Notes under the pieces: model-generated
Seen by the model: the letters and a program-made list of their open reading frames with translations, nothing else
Told to the model about the DNA's origin: nothing
Database searches by the model: none
NCBI GenBank assembly: GCA_949291945.1
Contig: CASEXH010000011.1
Location: 1 to 64,000, forward strand
Length of the DNA: 64,000 bases
Source of the DNA: an uncultured Bacillota bacterium
Lineage (GTDB): Bacteria; Bacillota; Clostridia; Lachnospirales; Lachnospiraceae
Direction: 5' to 3'
Program-made: the position numbers and the translations under genes
Shown here: positions 32,673-41,304 of the stretch, piece by piece
Layout: each line of letters opens with the position of its first letter
Position numbering within the stretch: the stretch's first letter is position 1

Positions 32673-33389
32673 ATGATGAAGAAATATATCGTATTAACAG
32701 CTCTTACACTTACTCTTACAGGAGGTTTGCTGACCGGCTGCGGCAGCGAAAAAGACATTGGCCAGGATGCTGCAAAGGAAGCGGCTTTTGCTGACGCTCA
32801 GGTTTCAGAGGAGGACACCAGCAGACTTCGGGTCACCAAGGACCGGGATGACGGAAGACAGATCTATGAGGTGGAGTTTACCGCAGGAAACAGAGAATAT
32901 AATTACGATATCGACGCTTCTGACGGCTCTATTCTCAGCACTGAGACAGAAGAACTTCAGGGAAGCACAGAAAACAGCCAGGGAACAGTTCAGGGCAGTG
33001 CTTCAAACAATACAACAAGCGATACAACAGGGGAGAATCAGGGCGGCAGTCAAGACAGCTCTGCCGATCAGAACCAGGACGCTTCCCAGAGCACCGATAG
33101 TCAGGGTACACAGAGCGGACAGAGTACACAAAATACCCAGACACAAAATAGTCAGAGCCAGACCGGACAGAACAGCAATGCAGATGTAGCTGTCAGCGAA
33201 GCAGACGCCAGAGCAGCAGCTCTTGAGAGAGTGCCGGGGGCAACAGACACAGATATTAAGATGGAACTGGACTTTGACGATGGCCAGTATATCTATGAAG
33301 GCGATATTATCTACGACGGTAAAGAATACGAGTTTGAGATCGACGCCAATACCGGAAACTTCCTGAAATGGAGTGAAGAAAAGTGGTAA
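32673..33389 (+). CDS. PepSY-domain lipoprotein with low-complexity linker
   Basis: A 238-residue lipoprotein: signal peptide with lipobox LTGC (Cys near residue 23), a first PepSY domain (about 30-90, ending EYNYDIDASDGSIL), a linker rich in Ser, Gln, Thr and Asn (about 92-168), and a second PepSY domain (about 170-236, ending YEFEIDANTGNFLKW). PepSY domains often inhibit proteases or bind ligands at the cell surface. Two ATG codons are adjacent; either may be the start. It has its own promoter with regulator repeats and a terminator. Confidence 0.85.
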   Translation: MMKKYIVLTALTLTLTGGLLTGCGSEKDIGQDAAKEAAFADAQVSEEDTSRLRVTKDRDDGRQIYEVEFTAGNREYNYDIDASDGSILSTETEELQGSTENSQGTVQGSASNNTTSDTTGENQGGSQDSSADQNQDASQSTDSQGTQSGQSTQNTQTQNSQSQTGQNSNADVAVSEADARAAALERVPGATDTDIKMELDFDDGQYIYEGDIIYDGKEYEFEIDANTGNFLKWSEEKW

Positions 33390-33395
33390 GATCTG

Positions 33396-33463
33396 AAAAG
33401 AGCTCTGAAGCATTTCTTATGTATGTAAATACATAGGGAAAGGCTTCAGGGCTTTTCTTTTTT
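33396..33463 (+). terminator. Rho-independent terminator
   Basis: AAAAGAGCTCTGAAGC (33396-33411) pairs imperfectly with GCTTCAGGGCTTTT (33443-33456), with an inner TATGTA/TACATA pairing and a T-run after it. Confidence 0.75.
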
Positions 33464-33479
33464 GTGTTTTTGTTCAAAT

Positions 33480-33533
33480 GTTAACCTGATTTCAAATAAA
33501 AGGTTGACAATAGAAAGCTGGGAATGTTACACT
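33480..33533 (+). promoter_or_regulatory. BirA-type operator overlapping the bioY promoter
   Basis: GTTAACCT (33480-33487), 13 bp, AGGTTGAC (33501-33508) matches the split palindrome bound by the biotin repressor BirA in Firmicutes. Its right arm covers the -35 TTGACA (33504-33509); TACACT at 33528-33533 is the -10. Biotin repression of bioY follows. Confidence 0.75.
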
Positions 33534-33556
33534 GTGAAGCAGAAAAGGAGGAAATA

Positions 33557-34111
33557 ATGATGGAAGCTGTAAGACAAAGAAGTAAGACCTATGATCTGGT
33601 CTATGTAAGTATTTTTGTGGTTCTGATCGCTGTATGCTCCTGGATCTCCATACCCCTTACTGTGCCGGTAACCCTTCAGACTTTCGGAGTATTTATAGCA
33701 GTAGGGCTTCTGGGAGGAAAACGGGGAACTCTGGCTGTCCTGGTATATATTTTAATGGGGGCTATAGGTATTCCCGTATTTTCCGGATTTACAGGGGGAA
33801 TCGGCATTCTTGCGGGAACTACAGGAGGATATATTGTAGGATTTCTTTTTTCAGCGCTCCTTATGTGGGGAATGGAAAAACTTTTCGGGAAAAATACGAA
33901 GGTGCTGGCAAGTTCCATGGTCCTGGGACTGGCTGCCTGCTATGCCGTGGGAACTCTCTGGTTTATGGCGGTGTACGCTGCTTCCTCCGGCCCGGTAGGG
34001 ATCCTCACAGTGCTGGGCTGGTGTGTTTTTCCTTTTATCATTCCTGATATTGCAAAAATCGCTTTGGCTTTGATATTGACGAAAAGACTGTCAGGAGTGA
34101 TAAGAAGATGA
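33557..34111 (+). CDS. bioY: Biotin transporter BioY
   Basis: A 184-residue BioY, the substrate-binding membrane subunit of a biotin ECF transporter. It has about six helices and the family motifs VPVTLQTFGVF, GGKRG, YILMGAIGIPVFSGF and GGYIVGF. AAGGAGG directly precedes ATG 33557; ATG 33560 is an alternative. No EcfA or EcfT gene is close, so it must use the shared energising module or act alone. The BirA operator upstream confirms biotin control. It overlaps the DUF1284 gene by 4 bp. Confidence 0.93.
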   Translation: MMEAVRQRSKTYDLVYVSIFVVLIAVCSWISIPLTVPVTLQTFGVFIAVGLLGGKRGTLAVLVYILMGAIGIPVFSGFTGGIGILAGTTGGYIVGFLFSALLMWGMEKLFGKNTKVLASSMVLGLAACYAVGTLWFMAVYAASSGPVGILTVLGWCVFPFIIPDIAKIALALILTKRLSGVIRR

Positions 34112-34500
34112 AAAAAATAGTCAGGCTCCGGGCTCATCATGGTATGTGTCTGGCATTTTTTGAGGGAAAAGGATACAGCAGGGGCTTTACTTCAAATATG
34201 GAGAAAGTGAAGAACTGCTTTAAAGATGAGACTGAGGTGGAGCTCTGTATGGAAAAAGACGTGATATGCAGTGCATGTCCAAACCTGAAAAACGGAATCT
34301 GTGCAACAGCGGATAAAGTGGAAAAATATGATCGAATGGTACTGGAGGCCTGTGGATTTTCAGAGGGCGCCCGGGTTTCCTGGAGAGAATTTTCCAAGAC
34401 GGTGGAAAAGAATATCATAAGAACCGACAGAAGAGAGAAAATCTGCGGCGACTGCAGATGGACAGAAATCTGTGCCAGAAAAGAAAGAGAAAAGCAGTAA
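34108..34500 (+). CDS. DUF1284 Cys-rich protein
   Basis: A 130-residue DUF1284 protein. The N-terminal RLRAHHGMCLAFFEGKGYS segment is the family signature, and several cysteines follow (CSACPNLKNGIC, CGDCRWTEIC), enough to hold a metal or Fe-S cluster. Function is unknown. It overlaps bioY by 4 bp and shares its biotin-controlled promoter, though no role in biotin use is established. Confidence 0.8.
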   Translation: MKKIVRLRAHHGMCLAFFEGKGYSRGFTSNMEKVKNCFKDETEVELCMEKDVICSACPNLKNGICATADKVEKYDRMVLEACGFSEGARVSWREFSKTVEKNIIRTDRREKICGDCRWTEICARKEREKQ

Positions 34501-34562
34501 AAAAGAACAGCGCCATGGAATACCAGTTTTTGGGTATAAGTTCATGAAGGCTGTTCTTTTTA
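34501..34562. terminator. Bidirectional terminator
   Basis: AAAAGAACAGC (34501-34511) pairs with GCTGTTCTTTT (34550-34560) between convergent genes. Confidence 0.75.
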
Positions 34563-34565
34563 TGA

Positions 34566-35738
34566 CTATCTTGTGCCGTAATCCTGATCGATACAGATCA
34601 CTCCATAGAAGTTTCCAGGCAGTTTCCGTATCTTTTCGCAAAGGATTTTTTCCACCTCGTCAGGAGAAAGGGGACAGTTATAGGGCACCACTACATCAAA
34701 GATCAGATTGGTATGGGAAGGTCCTGTTACCATACGGAAATCATGCATTTTCAATTCCGGATCCAATTCTCTCAAAAGTGCATCTACTTTATCCCGCATC
34801 TGATTGGAAAAGGCATCATCGGTGACTACCGGATCCATATGAATGGTTGCCGTACAGTTCAAGCGCTGTTTCAGTTCACGCTCGATATTATCGATCTCAT
34901 CATGGATCTTCAAGATATCTCCTTTGGCAGAAACTTCTGCGTGAAGAGAGATGATCAGATTTCCCGGGCCATAGTCGTGGACCAGAAGGTCATGGATTCC
35001 TAATATGGAAGAATGGGAATTTACAATATCCATGATCTGCTGCACCAGTTCTTTGGTAGGCGGCTGGCCCAGAAGAGGATCTACGGTTTCCTTCATAGCG
35101 GTAATTCCTGTATAGAAGATAAAGAGTCCCACCAGGATCCCGCACCAGCCGTCCAGGTTAAAATCTGTAAACAGACTGGCAATGGTTACCAGAAAGACAA
35201 AGAAGGTAGAAACCATATCGCTGAAACTGTCGGCGGCAGTTGCGCTCATAACAGCGCTGTCCAGCTTCTTTCCCAGTCTTTTGTTATAATAGGCCATGTA
35301 GCATTTCACCAGGATAGAGGCAGCCAGGATCACCAGGATCAGTAGGCTGCATTCTACGGCTTCCGGATGAAGGATTTTTTCTATAGAAGTTTTCACCAGC
35401 TCAAAAGCCATGATGAGAACAGCTGCTGAGACAAAAAGGCCGGAGAGATATTCGATCCTTCCGTGGCCGAAGGGATGCTGAGAGTCCGGCTTCTGCCCGG
35501 CCATTTTAAAGCCGATCAGAGTGATAAAGGAAGAGCCGGCGTCAGACAGATTGTTTACTGCGTCGGCAGTAATGGCAATGGAGCCGCTTATGATCCCTGC
35601 AATAAATTTTCCGATAAAAAGCAGTATATTCAGCCCGATTCCTACAGAGCCGCAGAGCATGCCGTAGGCCTGCCGGACCTGAGGAGAAGAAGTATTTTGG
35701 TAATCCTTTATGAATATGCGGGCAAGAAAAGACACCAT
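34566..35738 (-). CDS. Cation diffusion facilitator (CDF) metal exporter
   Basis: A 390-residue CDF protein: six helices with paired metal-site motifs (ITADAVNNLSDAGSS and VMSATAADSFSDMVS, each with two Asp) and a cytosolic dimer domain. A C-terminal extension of about 90 residues may form a second dimer-like domain. It exports divalent metals such as Zn, Mn or Fe. I chose ATG 35738 with GGAGG 8 nt upstream over the longer start at 35762. Single gene, convergent with bioY-DUF1284. Confidence 0.9.
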   Translation of the reverse strand: MVSFLARIFIKDYQNTSSPQVRQAYGMLCGSVGIGLNILLFIGKFIAGIISGSIAITADAVNNLSDAGSSFITLIGFKMAGQKPDSQHPFGHGRIEYLSGLFVSAAVLIMAFELVKTSIEKILHPEAVECSLLILVILAASILVKCYMAYYNKRLGKKLDSAVMSATAADSFSDMVSTFFVFLVTIASLFTDFNLDGWCGILVGLFIFYTGITAMKETVDPLLGQPPTKELVQQIMDIVNSHSSILGIHDLLVHDYGPGNLIISLHAEVSAKGDILKIHDEIDNIERELKQRLNCTATIHMDPVVTDDAFSNQMRDKVDALLRELDPELKMHDFRMVTGPSHTNLIFDVVVPYNCPLSPDEVEKILCEKIRKLPGNFYGVICIDQDYGTR

Positions 35739-35817
35739 GAAAAACACCTCCGTTTTGGTCATTAGACCCTATTCTATAATAAAAGCGGAAACAGTGCAAG
35801 AGAAATCTGGCAATATA

Positions 35818-35846
35818 TTGGAAAACCGGAGAAAATGTGGTACACT
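35818..35846 (+). promoter_or_regulatory. Hemerythrin promoter
   Basis: TTGGAA (35818-35823), 17 bp, TACACT (35841-35846). Confidence 0.6.
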
Positions 35847-35879
35847 ATAAGAAATTATGAAAAATGGAGGAACAGGATT

Positions 35880-36302
35880 ATGAGAGCTGAATTTGATGAA
35901 ACATTGGTTACAGGAAATGATATGATTGATTCTCAGCATAAAGAACTTATTGACAGGATCAACCAGCTTCTGGAAAGCTGCGAAGAAGGTCAGGGAAAGA
36001 TCAAGGCAGTGAAGATGCTGGATTATCTTCTGGATTACACGGTTTTCCACTTTGAGGCGGAAGAAAAGCTTCAGGAAGAGATCCAGTATCCGGGCATCCA
36101 GGAACATAAGGCAAAACACGCAGAATTTAAACAGGCGGTAAAGGAACTCCAGGAGATGCTGGAGGAAGAGGAAGGTCCTACAGAGGCCTTCGTAGCCCAG
36201 GTACAGAAGAATGTAGTGGACTGGCTTTACGACCATATTAAAGGCTTCGACCGGTCTGTGGCTGAATATAAATTTATGGCTTCCAACACAGACAGACTGT
36301 AA
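35880..36302 (+). CDS. Bacteriohemerythrin
   Basis: A 140-residue hemerythrin with the full set of di-iron ligands: His in IDSQHKEL, H-x-x-x-E in HFEAEEK, H-x-x-x-H in EHKAKH, and H-x-x-x-x-D in YDHIKGFD. It binds O2 (or NO) and in anaerobes probably helps oxygen scavenging or sensing. It is followed 11 bp later by an ArsC/Spx-like gene, likely one operon. Confidence 0.92.
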   Translation: MRAEFDETLVTGNDMIDSQHKELIDRINQLLESCEEGQGKIKAVKMLDYLLDYTVFHFEAEEKLQEEIQYPGIQEHKAKHAEFKQAVKELQEMLEEEEGPTEAFVAQVQKNVVDWLYDHIKGFDRSVAEYKFMASNTDRL

Positions 36303-36313
36303 GGAGAAAGAGC

Positions 36314-36679
36314 ATGCTGTTATTTGTTGAATATCCAAAATGCAGTACTTGCCAGAAAGCGAAAAAATGGCTGATACAGCAGGGCCTGGAATTTCAGGAC
36401 AGACATATTGTAGAGGAAAATCCGAAAAAGGAAGAGCTGGAAACCTGGTATAAGGAAAGCGGACTTCCGCTGAAAAGATTCTTTAATACCAGCGGAAACA
36501 AGTATAAGGAGCTGCATTTAAAGGACAGGCTGCCTTCCATGACAGAAGAGGAGCAGCTGGAACTTTTATCCACAGACGGGATGCTGGTAAAGCGTCCGGT
36601 ACTGGTGGGTGAGGATTTTGTAGTTACAGGTTTTAAGGAAAAAGAATGGAGAGAAAAACTGGGACTCTCTGAAGAATAA
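36314..36679 (+). CDS. ArsC/Spx-family thioredoxin-fold protein
   Basis: A 121-residue protein with the CSTC motif (YPKCSTCQKAKKWL) near residues 10-13 and the RPVLVGEDFVVTGFKE ending typical of the YffB/Spx-type ArsC family. It lacks a nearby arsenite pump, so arsenate reduction is not implied; a redox-stress role is more likely. It is paired with hemerythrin. Confidence 0.85.
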   Translation: MLLFVEYPKCSTCQKAKKWLIQQGLEFQDRHIVEENPKKEELETWYKESGLPLKRFFNTSGNKYKELHLKDRLPSMTEEEQLELLSTDGMLVKRPVLVGEDFVVTGFKEKEWREKLGLSEE

Positions 36680-36760
36680 GCAGAGGTCAGCGAAAGCTGG
36701 ACAGGATTCTGCGGCCAATCCTATGAAAATGGGTTTCGTATGATTAGCAAGAAATCATAG

Positions 36761-36811
36761 ACAGGCTGTCGCACTATCGGATCAACCATTATGTGCGGCG
36801 GCCTGTTTCTT
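36761..36811 (+). terminator. Probable terminator
   Basis: ACAGGCTGTCGCAC (36761-36774) pairs with GTGCGGCGGCCTGT (36793-36806) allowing G-U pairs, followed by TTTCTT. Confidence 0.65.
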
Positions 36812-36819
36812 GTGTGATA

Positions 36820-36910
36820 TACCTGGCAAGCGATTGCTGCGCTTGCACGGGCAGCGAAGCAGCGAGCTGTGCGATATCGCAGAAATCGTAAGGCGGAGCC
36901 GAAACGATTA
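36820..36910 (+). other. GC-rich run of hairpins before the thiamin operon
   Basis: Several short stems occur in a row: GCTGC-GCT / AGC-GAA-GCAGC, the palindrome TGCGATATCGCA (36870-36881), and AATCGT / ACGATT around GGC-GGA-GCC. The conserved core of a TPP riboswitch (CTGAGA and the downstream ACCTGATC-type stretch) is absent. It could be an unrelated structured leader or a dispersed palindromic repeat. Confidence 0.35.
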
Positions 36911-36971
36911 GGATATGCCCCCAGGGCGAAGAGTTCATATCTTCAGAGGAACACAGAAACAGGAGAGAGAT

Positions 36972-37796
36972 ATGCTGAAAGAAATGCTGGATAATATAAG
37001 AAAAACCTCCCCTCTGATCCAGAATATTACCAATTACGTTACGGCAAATGACTGCGCCAACATTACCCTTGCCTGGGGAGGGTCCCCCATTATGTCCGAC
37101 TGTGAAGAAGAGGCAGAGGACATGGCCGGGATCTGCATGGGGCTGAATATTAATATGGGCACCTTAAATCCCAGGACTGCCGGTACCATGCTGGCAGCGG
37201 GAAAAGCCTATAATGCCAGGAAAAAACCGGTGATCCTGGATCCGGTAGGAGTGGGAGCCTCCGGATACCGGCGGAAACTTGCCGCAGAATTTATGGAAGA
37301 GCTGAGGTTTACTGCCATTAAAGGGAATGTTTCAGAGATAAGGACGCTGATCACAGGCACCGCCGGATCCCGGGGAGTAGATGCAGATCTGGGAGAAGCC
37401 GTGACAGAGGAAAACCTGGAGCAATATGTGCAGATGGCAAAGAAATTTGCAGCAGATACAGGAGCGGTAGTGGTGGTTACCGGGGCCATAGATATTGCAG
37501 CAGACCCCTCCCGGGCTTTTGTGATCCGAAACGGCCACAGCGCCATGTCCAGGATCACAGGCTGCGGCTGCATGCTCAGTTCTATCCTGACAGCCTGTAT
37601 AGCAGCCAATCCTGCAAAGCCTCTGGAGGCAGCGGCGGCCTCAGTGGCGGCTATGGGACTGTGCGGGGAAAGAGCCTGCAGACAGATGGAAAAGGAACAT
37701 GCAGGCAATGCTTCCTGCCGTACCTGGCTTATTGATGGGATTTATAACCTTACAGGAGAGGATCTTGAGAAAGGAGCAGACTATGAACTGTACTAA
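36972..37796 (+). CDS. thiM: Hydroxyethylthiazole kinase
   Basis: A 274-residue ThiM with the ribokinase-like fold. It has the opening LIQNITNYVTANDCAN, PIMSDCEEEAEDM, LDPVGVGAS, KGNVSEI and the glycine-rich GCGCMLSSI near the active-site Cys. It phosphorylates the thiazole alcohol in thiamin salvage. I chose ATG 36972 behind AGGAGAGAG. It overlaps thiE by 14 bp. First gene of thiM-thiE-HAD-thiD. Confidence 0.95.
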   Translation: MLKEMLDNIRKTSPLIQNITNYVTANDCANITLAWGGSPIMSDCEEEAEDMAGICMGLNINMGTLNPRTAGTMLAAGKAYNARKKPVILDPVGVGASGYRRKLAAEFMEELRFTAIKGNVSEIRTLITGTAGSRGVDADLGEAVTEENLEQYVQMAKKFAADTGAVVVVTGAIDIAADPSRAFVIRNGHSAMSRITGCGCMLSSILTACIAANPAKPLEAAAASVAAMGLCGERACRQMEKEHAGNASCRTWLIDGIYNLTGEDLEKGADYELY

Positions 37797-38424
37797 AGAA
37801 GATATGCTTTTATATGCTGTGACAGACCGGGCCTGGACCGGGGAAAAAACTCTGATAGAACAGGTAAAAGAGGCTTTGGACGGAGGAATCACCTTTCTGC
37901 AGCTTCGTGAGAAAGAGCTGGGAGAGGAAGAATTTTTAAGAGCGGCAAAGGATATGAAGGCTCTGGCTGCCGCTTATCATGTTCCTTTCATTATTAACGA
38001 TAATGTGGAACTTGCTCTGGCCGTAGGTGCAGACGGAGTCCATGTGGGGCAGGAAGATATGGAAGCCGGAAAAGCTCGGGAAAAGCTGGGACCGGATAAG
38101 ATCATCGGCGTTTCCGCTCACTCTGTGGAGGAAGCTATAGAAGCGGAGAAAAACGGAGCAGATTATCTGGGAGCAGGGGCTGTCTTCTCCACTTCCACCA
38201 AGGGAGATGCGGGAGCACTTTCCATGGAAACCCTGAAAGCCATCTGCAGCAGCGTTTCCATACCGGTGGTAGCTATCGGCGGAATCAAGGAAGAGAATAT
38301 CTTATCTCTGAAGGGAACAGGAGTGGCCGGAGCTGCTATTGTTTCAGGAATTTTTGCTCAGAAAAATATCAGAGAGGCTTGTGTCCGGCTGCACAGCCTG
38401 GCAAAGGAAATGGTGGAGGAATGA
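37783..38424 (+). CDS. thiE: Thiamin-phosphate synthase
   Basis: A 213-residue ThiE TIM barrel. It has LQLREKEL, INDNVELALAVGADGVHVGQED, GVSAHSVEEA, DYLGAGAVFSTSTK and VVAIGGI, the residues that bind both precursor phosphates. It joins HMP pyrophosphate and thiazole phosphate to thiamin phosphate. ATG 37783 is behind AAGGAG and inside the end of thiM. It overlaps the HAD gene by 4 bp. Confidence 0.95.
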   Translation: MNCTKEDMLLYAVTDRAWTGEKTLIEQVKEALDGGITFLQLREKELGEEEFLRAAKDMKALAAAYHVPFIINDNVELALAVGADGVHVGQEDMEAGKAREKLGPDKIIGVSAHSVEEAIEAEKNGADYLGAGAVFSTSTKGDAGALSMETLKAICSSVSIPVVAIGGIKEENILSLKGTGVAGAAIVSGIFAQKNIREACVRLHSLAKEMVEE

Positions 38425-39065
38425 AAAATATAGACATAGAGGGAGCTATTTTTGATGTAGATGGCACCCTTTTAGATTCTATGGGATACTGGGAGCATTT
38501 GGGAGATGAATATCTTCTTTCACGGCAGATGCAGCCTCCGGAAAATCTGGCGAATCTTCTGGCTTCCATGACTCTTTTAGAGGCGGCAGAATATTTTAAA
38601 AAGCACTATGGGATCACAGACGAGGCCGAAGAAATGATAAAAGACTTTGATCAATTAATGGCCGGTCATTACCGGGAGGAGATTCCGGAGAAAAAAGGAG
38701 TCCGCCAGGTGCTGGAAGATCTGCAGGAGAGACAGATCCCTATGTATATCGCTACAGCTACTCAGAGGCCAATGGTGGAGGCGGCTCTTAAACGGACGGG
38801 GCTGGACAGATACTTCCAGGGGATGATCACCTGCCAGGAGGCAGGGGAAAGCAAGAGAAATCCTCTGATCTACCAGATCGCCAGAGAAAGGCTGGGTACA
38901 AAAAAAGAGAAAACAGCAGTTTTCGAGGATGCGGTTTTTGCGGCTCAGACAGCCAAGAAAGATGGTTTTTTCCTGGTAGGCATCTATGACATCTGGGAAC
39001 CCCAGCCGGAACTGCTGAAAAAAACAGCAGATATTTATTTGAAAACATGGAGTGAATGGAAATGA
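38421..39065 (+). CDS. HAD-family phosphatase in the thiamin operon
   Basis: A 214-residue HAD hydrolase: motif I DVDGTLLDS (near residues 12-20), motif II in ATATQRP, motif III Lys in ESKRNP and motif IV in FEDAVFAA. An alpha-helical cap of the phosphoglucomutase/phosphatase type lies between. Sitting inside thiM-thiE-thiD with 4-bp overlaps on both sides, it is a candidate phosphatase for a thiamin phosphate or precursor; that role is inferred only from position. Confidence 0.82.
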   Translation: MKNIDIEGAIFDVDGTLLDSMGYWEHLGDEYLLSRQMQPPENLANLLASMTLLEAAEYFKKHYGITDEAEEMIKDFDQLMAGHYREEIPEKKGVRQVLEDLQERQIPMYIATATQRPMVEAALKRTGLDRYFQGMITCQEAGESKRNPLIYQIARERLGTKKEKTAVFEDAVFAAQTAKKDGFFLVGIYDIWEPQPELLKKTADIYLKTWSEWK

Positions 39066-39841
39066 AGAAGGTATTAAGTATTGCAGGCTCAGATTCCAGC
39101 GGAGGAGCCGGGATCCAGGCGGATATCAAAACCATAACCGCCCATAAAATGTACGCTATGACGGCTATAACCGCCCTTACAGCCCAGAACACCACCGGCG
39201 TTTATGGAGTGGAAGAGGCTTCACCGGAATTTGTGGGAAAACAGCTGGATTGTATTTTCCGGGATATTTATCCGGATGCGGTGAAGATCGGCATGGTTTC
39301 CAATCAGGAGATCATCAAGGTCATTGCAGAAAAGCTGAGAGAATATAAAGCCGGGAATATTGTCATCGACCCGGTGATGGTGGCTACCAGCGGCAGCGCT
39401 CTGATGGTAGAGGGGGCGGGAAAAGCTCTGGTGGAAGAACTCTTTCCTTTAGGAAGGATATTAACCCCGAATATTCCGGAAGCGGAAGCGCTTTCGGGAA
39501 CAGAGATTAAGGACAGCCAGGATATGGAAGAAGCAGCCAGGATCATCAGTTCTTTTACTGGCGGAGCAGTCCTTGTAAAGGGAGGACATCTTACAGACCG
39601 GGCAGATGATCTTCTCTATGAACAGGGAAAATCTACCTGGCTGTCAGGGGAGAGAGTGGAGAATCCAAATACCCACGGCACCGGCTGCACCCTTTCCTCT
39701 GCCATTGCCTGCGGCCTGGCAGCAGGCAAAAGTCTGGAAGACAGCGTAAGAGAGGCCAAAACTTATATTACAGGCGCTCTGAAAGCCGGATTAAATCTGG
39801 GTCAGGGAAGCGGGCCACTGAATCATATGTATGCACTGTAA
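39062..39841 (+). CDS. thiD: HMP/HMP-phosphate kinase
   Basis: A 259-residue ThiD of the ribokinase fold. It opens VLSIAGSDSSGGAGIQADIKT, and contains DPVMVATSG, TPNIPEAEALSG, VLVKGGH and NTHGTGCTLSSAIA. It phosphorylates hydroxymethylpyrimidine twice. ATG 39062 overlaps the HAD stop as ATGA. Together with ThiM and ThiE it completes salvage of both halves of thiamin. No thiC or thiG is present here. Confidence 0.95.
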   Translation: MKKVLSIAGSDSSGGAGIQADIKTITAHKMYAMTAITALTAQNTTGVYGVEEASPEFVGKQLDCIFRDIYPDAVKIGMVSNQEIIKVIAEKLREYKAGNIVIDPVMVATSGSALMVEGAGKALVEELFPLGRILTPNIPEAEALSGTEIKDSQDMEEAARIISSFTGGAVLVKGGHLTDRADDLLYEQGKSTWLSGERVENPNTHGTGCTLSSAIACGLAAGKSLEDSVREAKTYITGALKAGLNLGQGSGPLNHMYAL

Positions 39842-39875
39842 GGAATCTACATTAAAGGAGAAAAAGAAGAAAATC

Positions 39876-41279
39876 ATGAACAAAGAAGAGAAGAACCCGC
39901 CGATAAGTGTGGATAACATTTACCGGCTGAACGGGAGGGTACCCCTTCAAAAGGCTATCCCTTTCGGCCTTCAGCATGTGCTGGCCATGTTTGTATCTAA
40001 TCTGGCCCCTGTGCTGATCGTCTGCAGCGCAGCTATTGTGAGGAGCACCGGGGAGCATTTGACATCAGCGGAGATCACCCAGCTTTTGCAGTGCGCCATG
40101 TTTGCGGCAGGCATCGGTACCTGTATGCAGCTTTATCCTATCTGGAAGATCGGCTCCCGGCTGCCTATCGTTATGGGCGTCAGCTTTACCTTTCTGGGAA
40201 GCCTTCTGGTGATTTGTACGAATCCCGATCTTGGCTACGAGGGGATGGTGGGAGCCGTGATTCTGGGCGGTATTTTCGAGGGTCTGGTAGGACTGAGCGC
40301 CAAGTACTAGAAGCGGTTTTTGACACCGGTAGTTTCTGCCTGTGTGGTAATTGCCATTGGATTGTCCCTGTTGTCTGTAGGCATGGATTCCTGGGGCGGC
40401 GGAAGCGGCGTGGAAGATTTCGGCGCCTGGTATCATCTCCTGGTAGGAGCTTTTACCTTAGTGGTATGTTTGGTATCCCGCTATCTTTTAAAGGGCGTAT
40501 ACAAAAACCTGAATATTCTGGTTGGTCTGGTTTTCGGATATCTTCTGGCTGTGATCTTTACAGCGGCAGGAGTTGCCCCAATGGTAGACTTTTCCGGGAT
40601 TTCCCAGACCATCCAGGAAGTGGGAATATTCAGCATACCGAAACTGGTTTTTTTCACTAGCCACAAGCCGGTATTTGACCTGGGAGCCTTCTTTACCATA
40701 GCCATAGTCTTTCTGGTATCAGCAGCAGAGACTACAGGAGCCACTACGGCGGTGTGTACCGGAGCTTTGGGAAGGGATATTAAAATGGAAGAGCTTCAGG
40801 GTTCCCTGGCAGTGGATGGATTTTCCAGCGCTATTTCCGGCTGCTTCGGATGTCCTCCTCTGACTTCATTCAGCCAGAATGTGGGATTGGTGACTATGAC
40901 TGGCGTGATCAACCGGTTTACCATCTTTACCGGAGCATTGATCCTGATCCTGGCTTCCCTCTTTCCGCCACTGGGAGCTTTCTTCAACTCTCTACCCCAG
41001 GCAGTGCTGGGAGGCTGTACGGTTATGATGTTCGGTTCTATTATGTACGAAGGAATCAAAATGCTGAAAGAATGTGAATTCGATGACAGGACCATGATCA
41101 TTGTATCCCTTGCCTTCTGCATTGGTGTGGGACTGACCCAGACCTCAGGAAACTTCTTTGCGGCTTTTCCTCAGGTGGTAGGAGATGTGTTCAACGGAAA
41201 CGCAGTGGCAGGAGTATTTGTGGTATCTCTGCTGCTGAGTCTGCTTCTGCCGAAGAGTAAGAAAGAGAGAAAAGAGTGA
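39876..41279 (+). pseudogene. NCS2 xanthine/uracil-type permease broken by an in-frame TAG
   Basis: A 467-codon reading frame of the nucleobase:cation symporter-2 family, interrupted once at codon 145 (TAG, 40308-40310). The frame continues unchanged after the stop (KRFLTPVVSACVV). A single base change from TGG (Trp) would explain it. The second part includes GCPPLTSFSQNVGL and later helices; it has an internal ATG-less stretch, so the truncated remainder is unlikely to work. It follows thiD by 34 bp and may once have brought in a pyrimidine or purine for the thiamin operon. Confidence 0.85.
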
Positions 41280-41304
41280 TTTATTACCGTATATTCGGTG
41301 TAGT

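Noticed and set aside
36314..36679. Arsenate reductase in the strict sense
   Set aside because: No arsenite pump or arsR is near, and the sequence fits the YffB/Spx-like branch.
36680..36971. A TPP riboswitch before thiM
   Set aside because: The conserved TPP aptamer core sequences are absent; only unrelated hairpins are visible.
40308..40310. Pyrrolysine or selenocysteine at the permease stop
   Set aside because: Selenocysteine uses TGA. No pyl genes or supporting context are visible, and a Trp-to-stop change is simpler.
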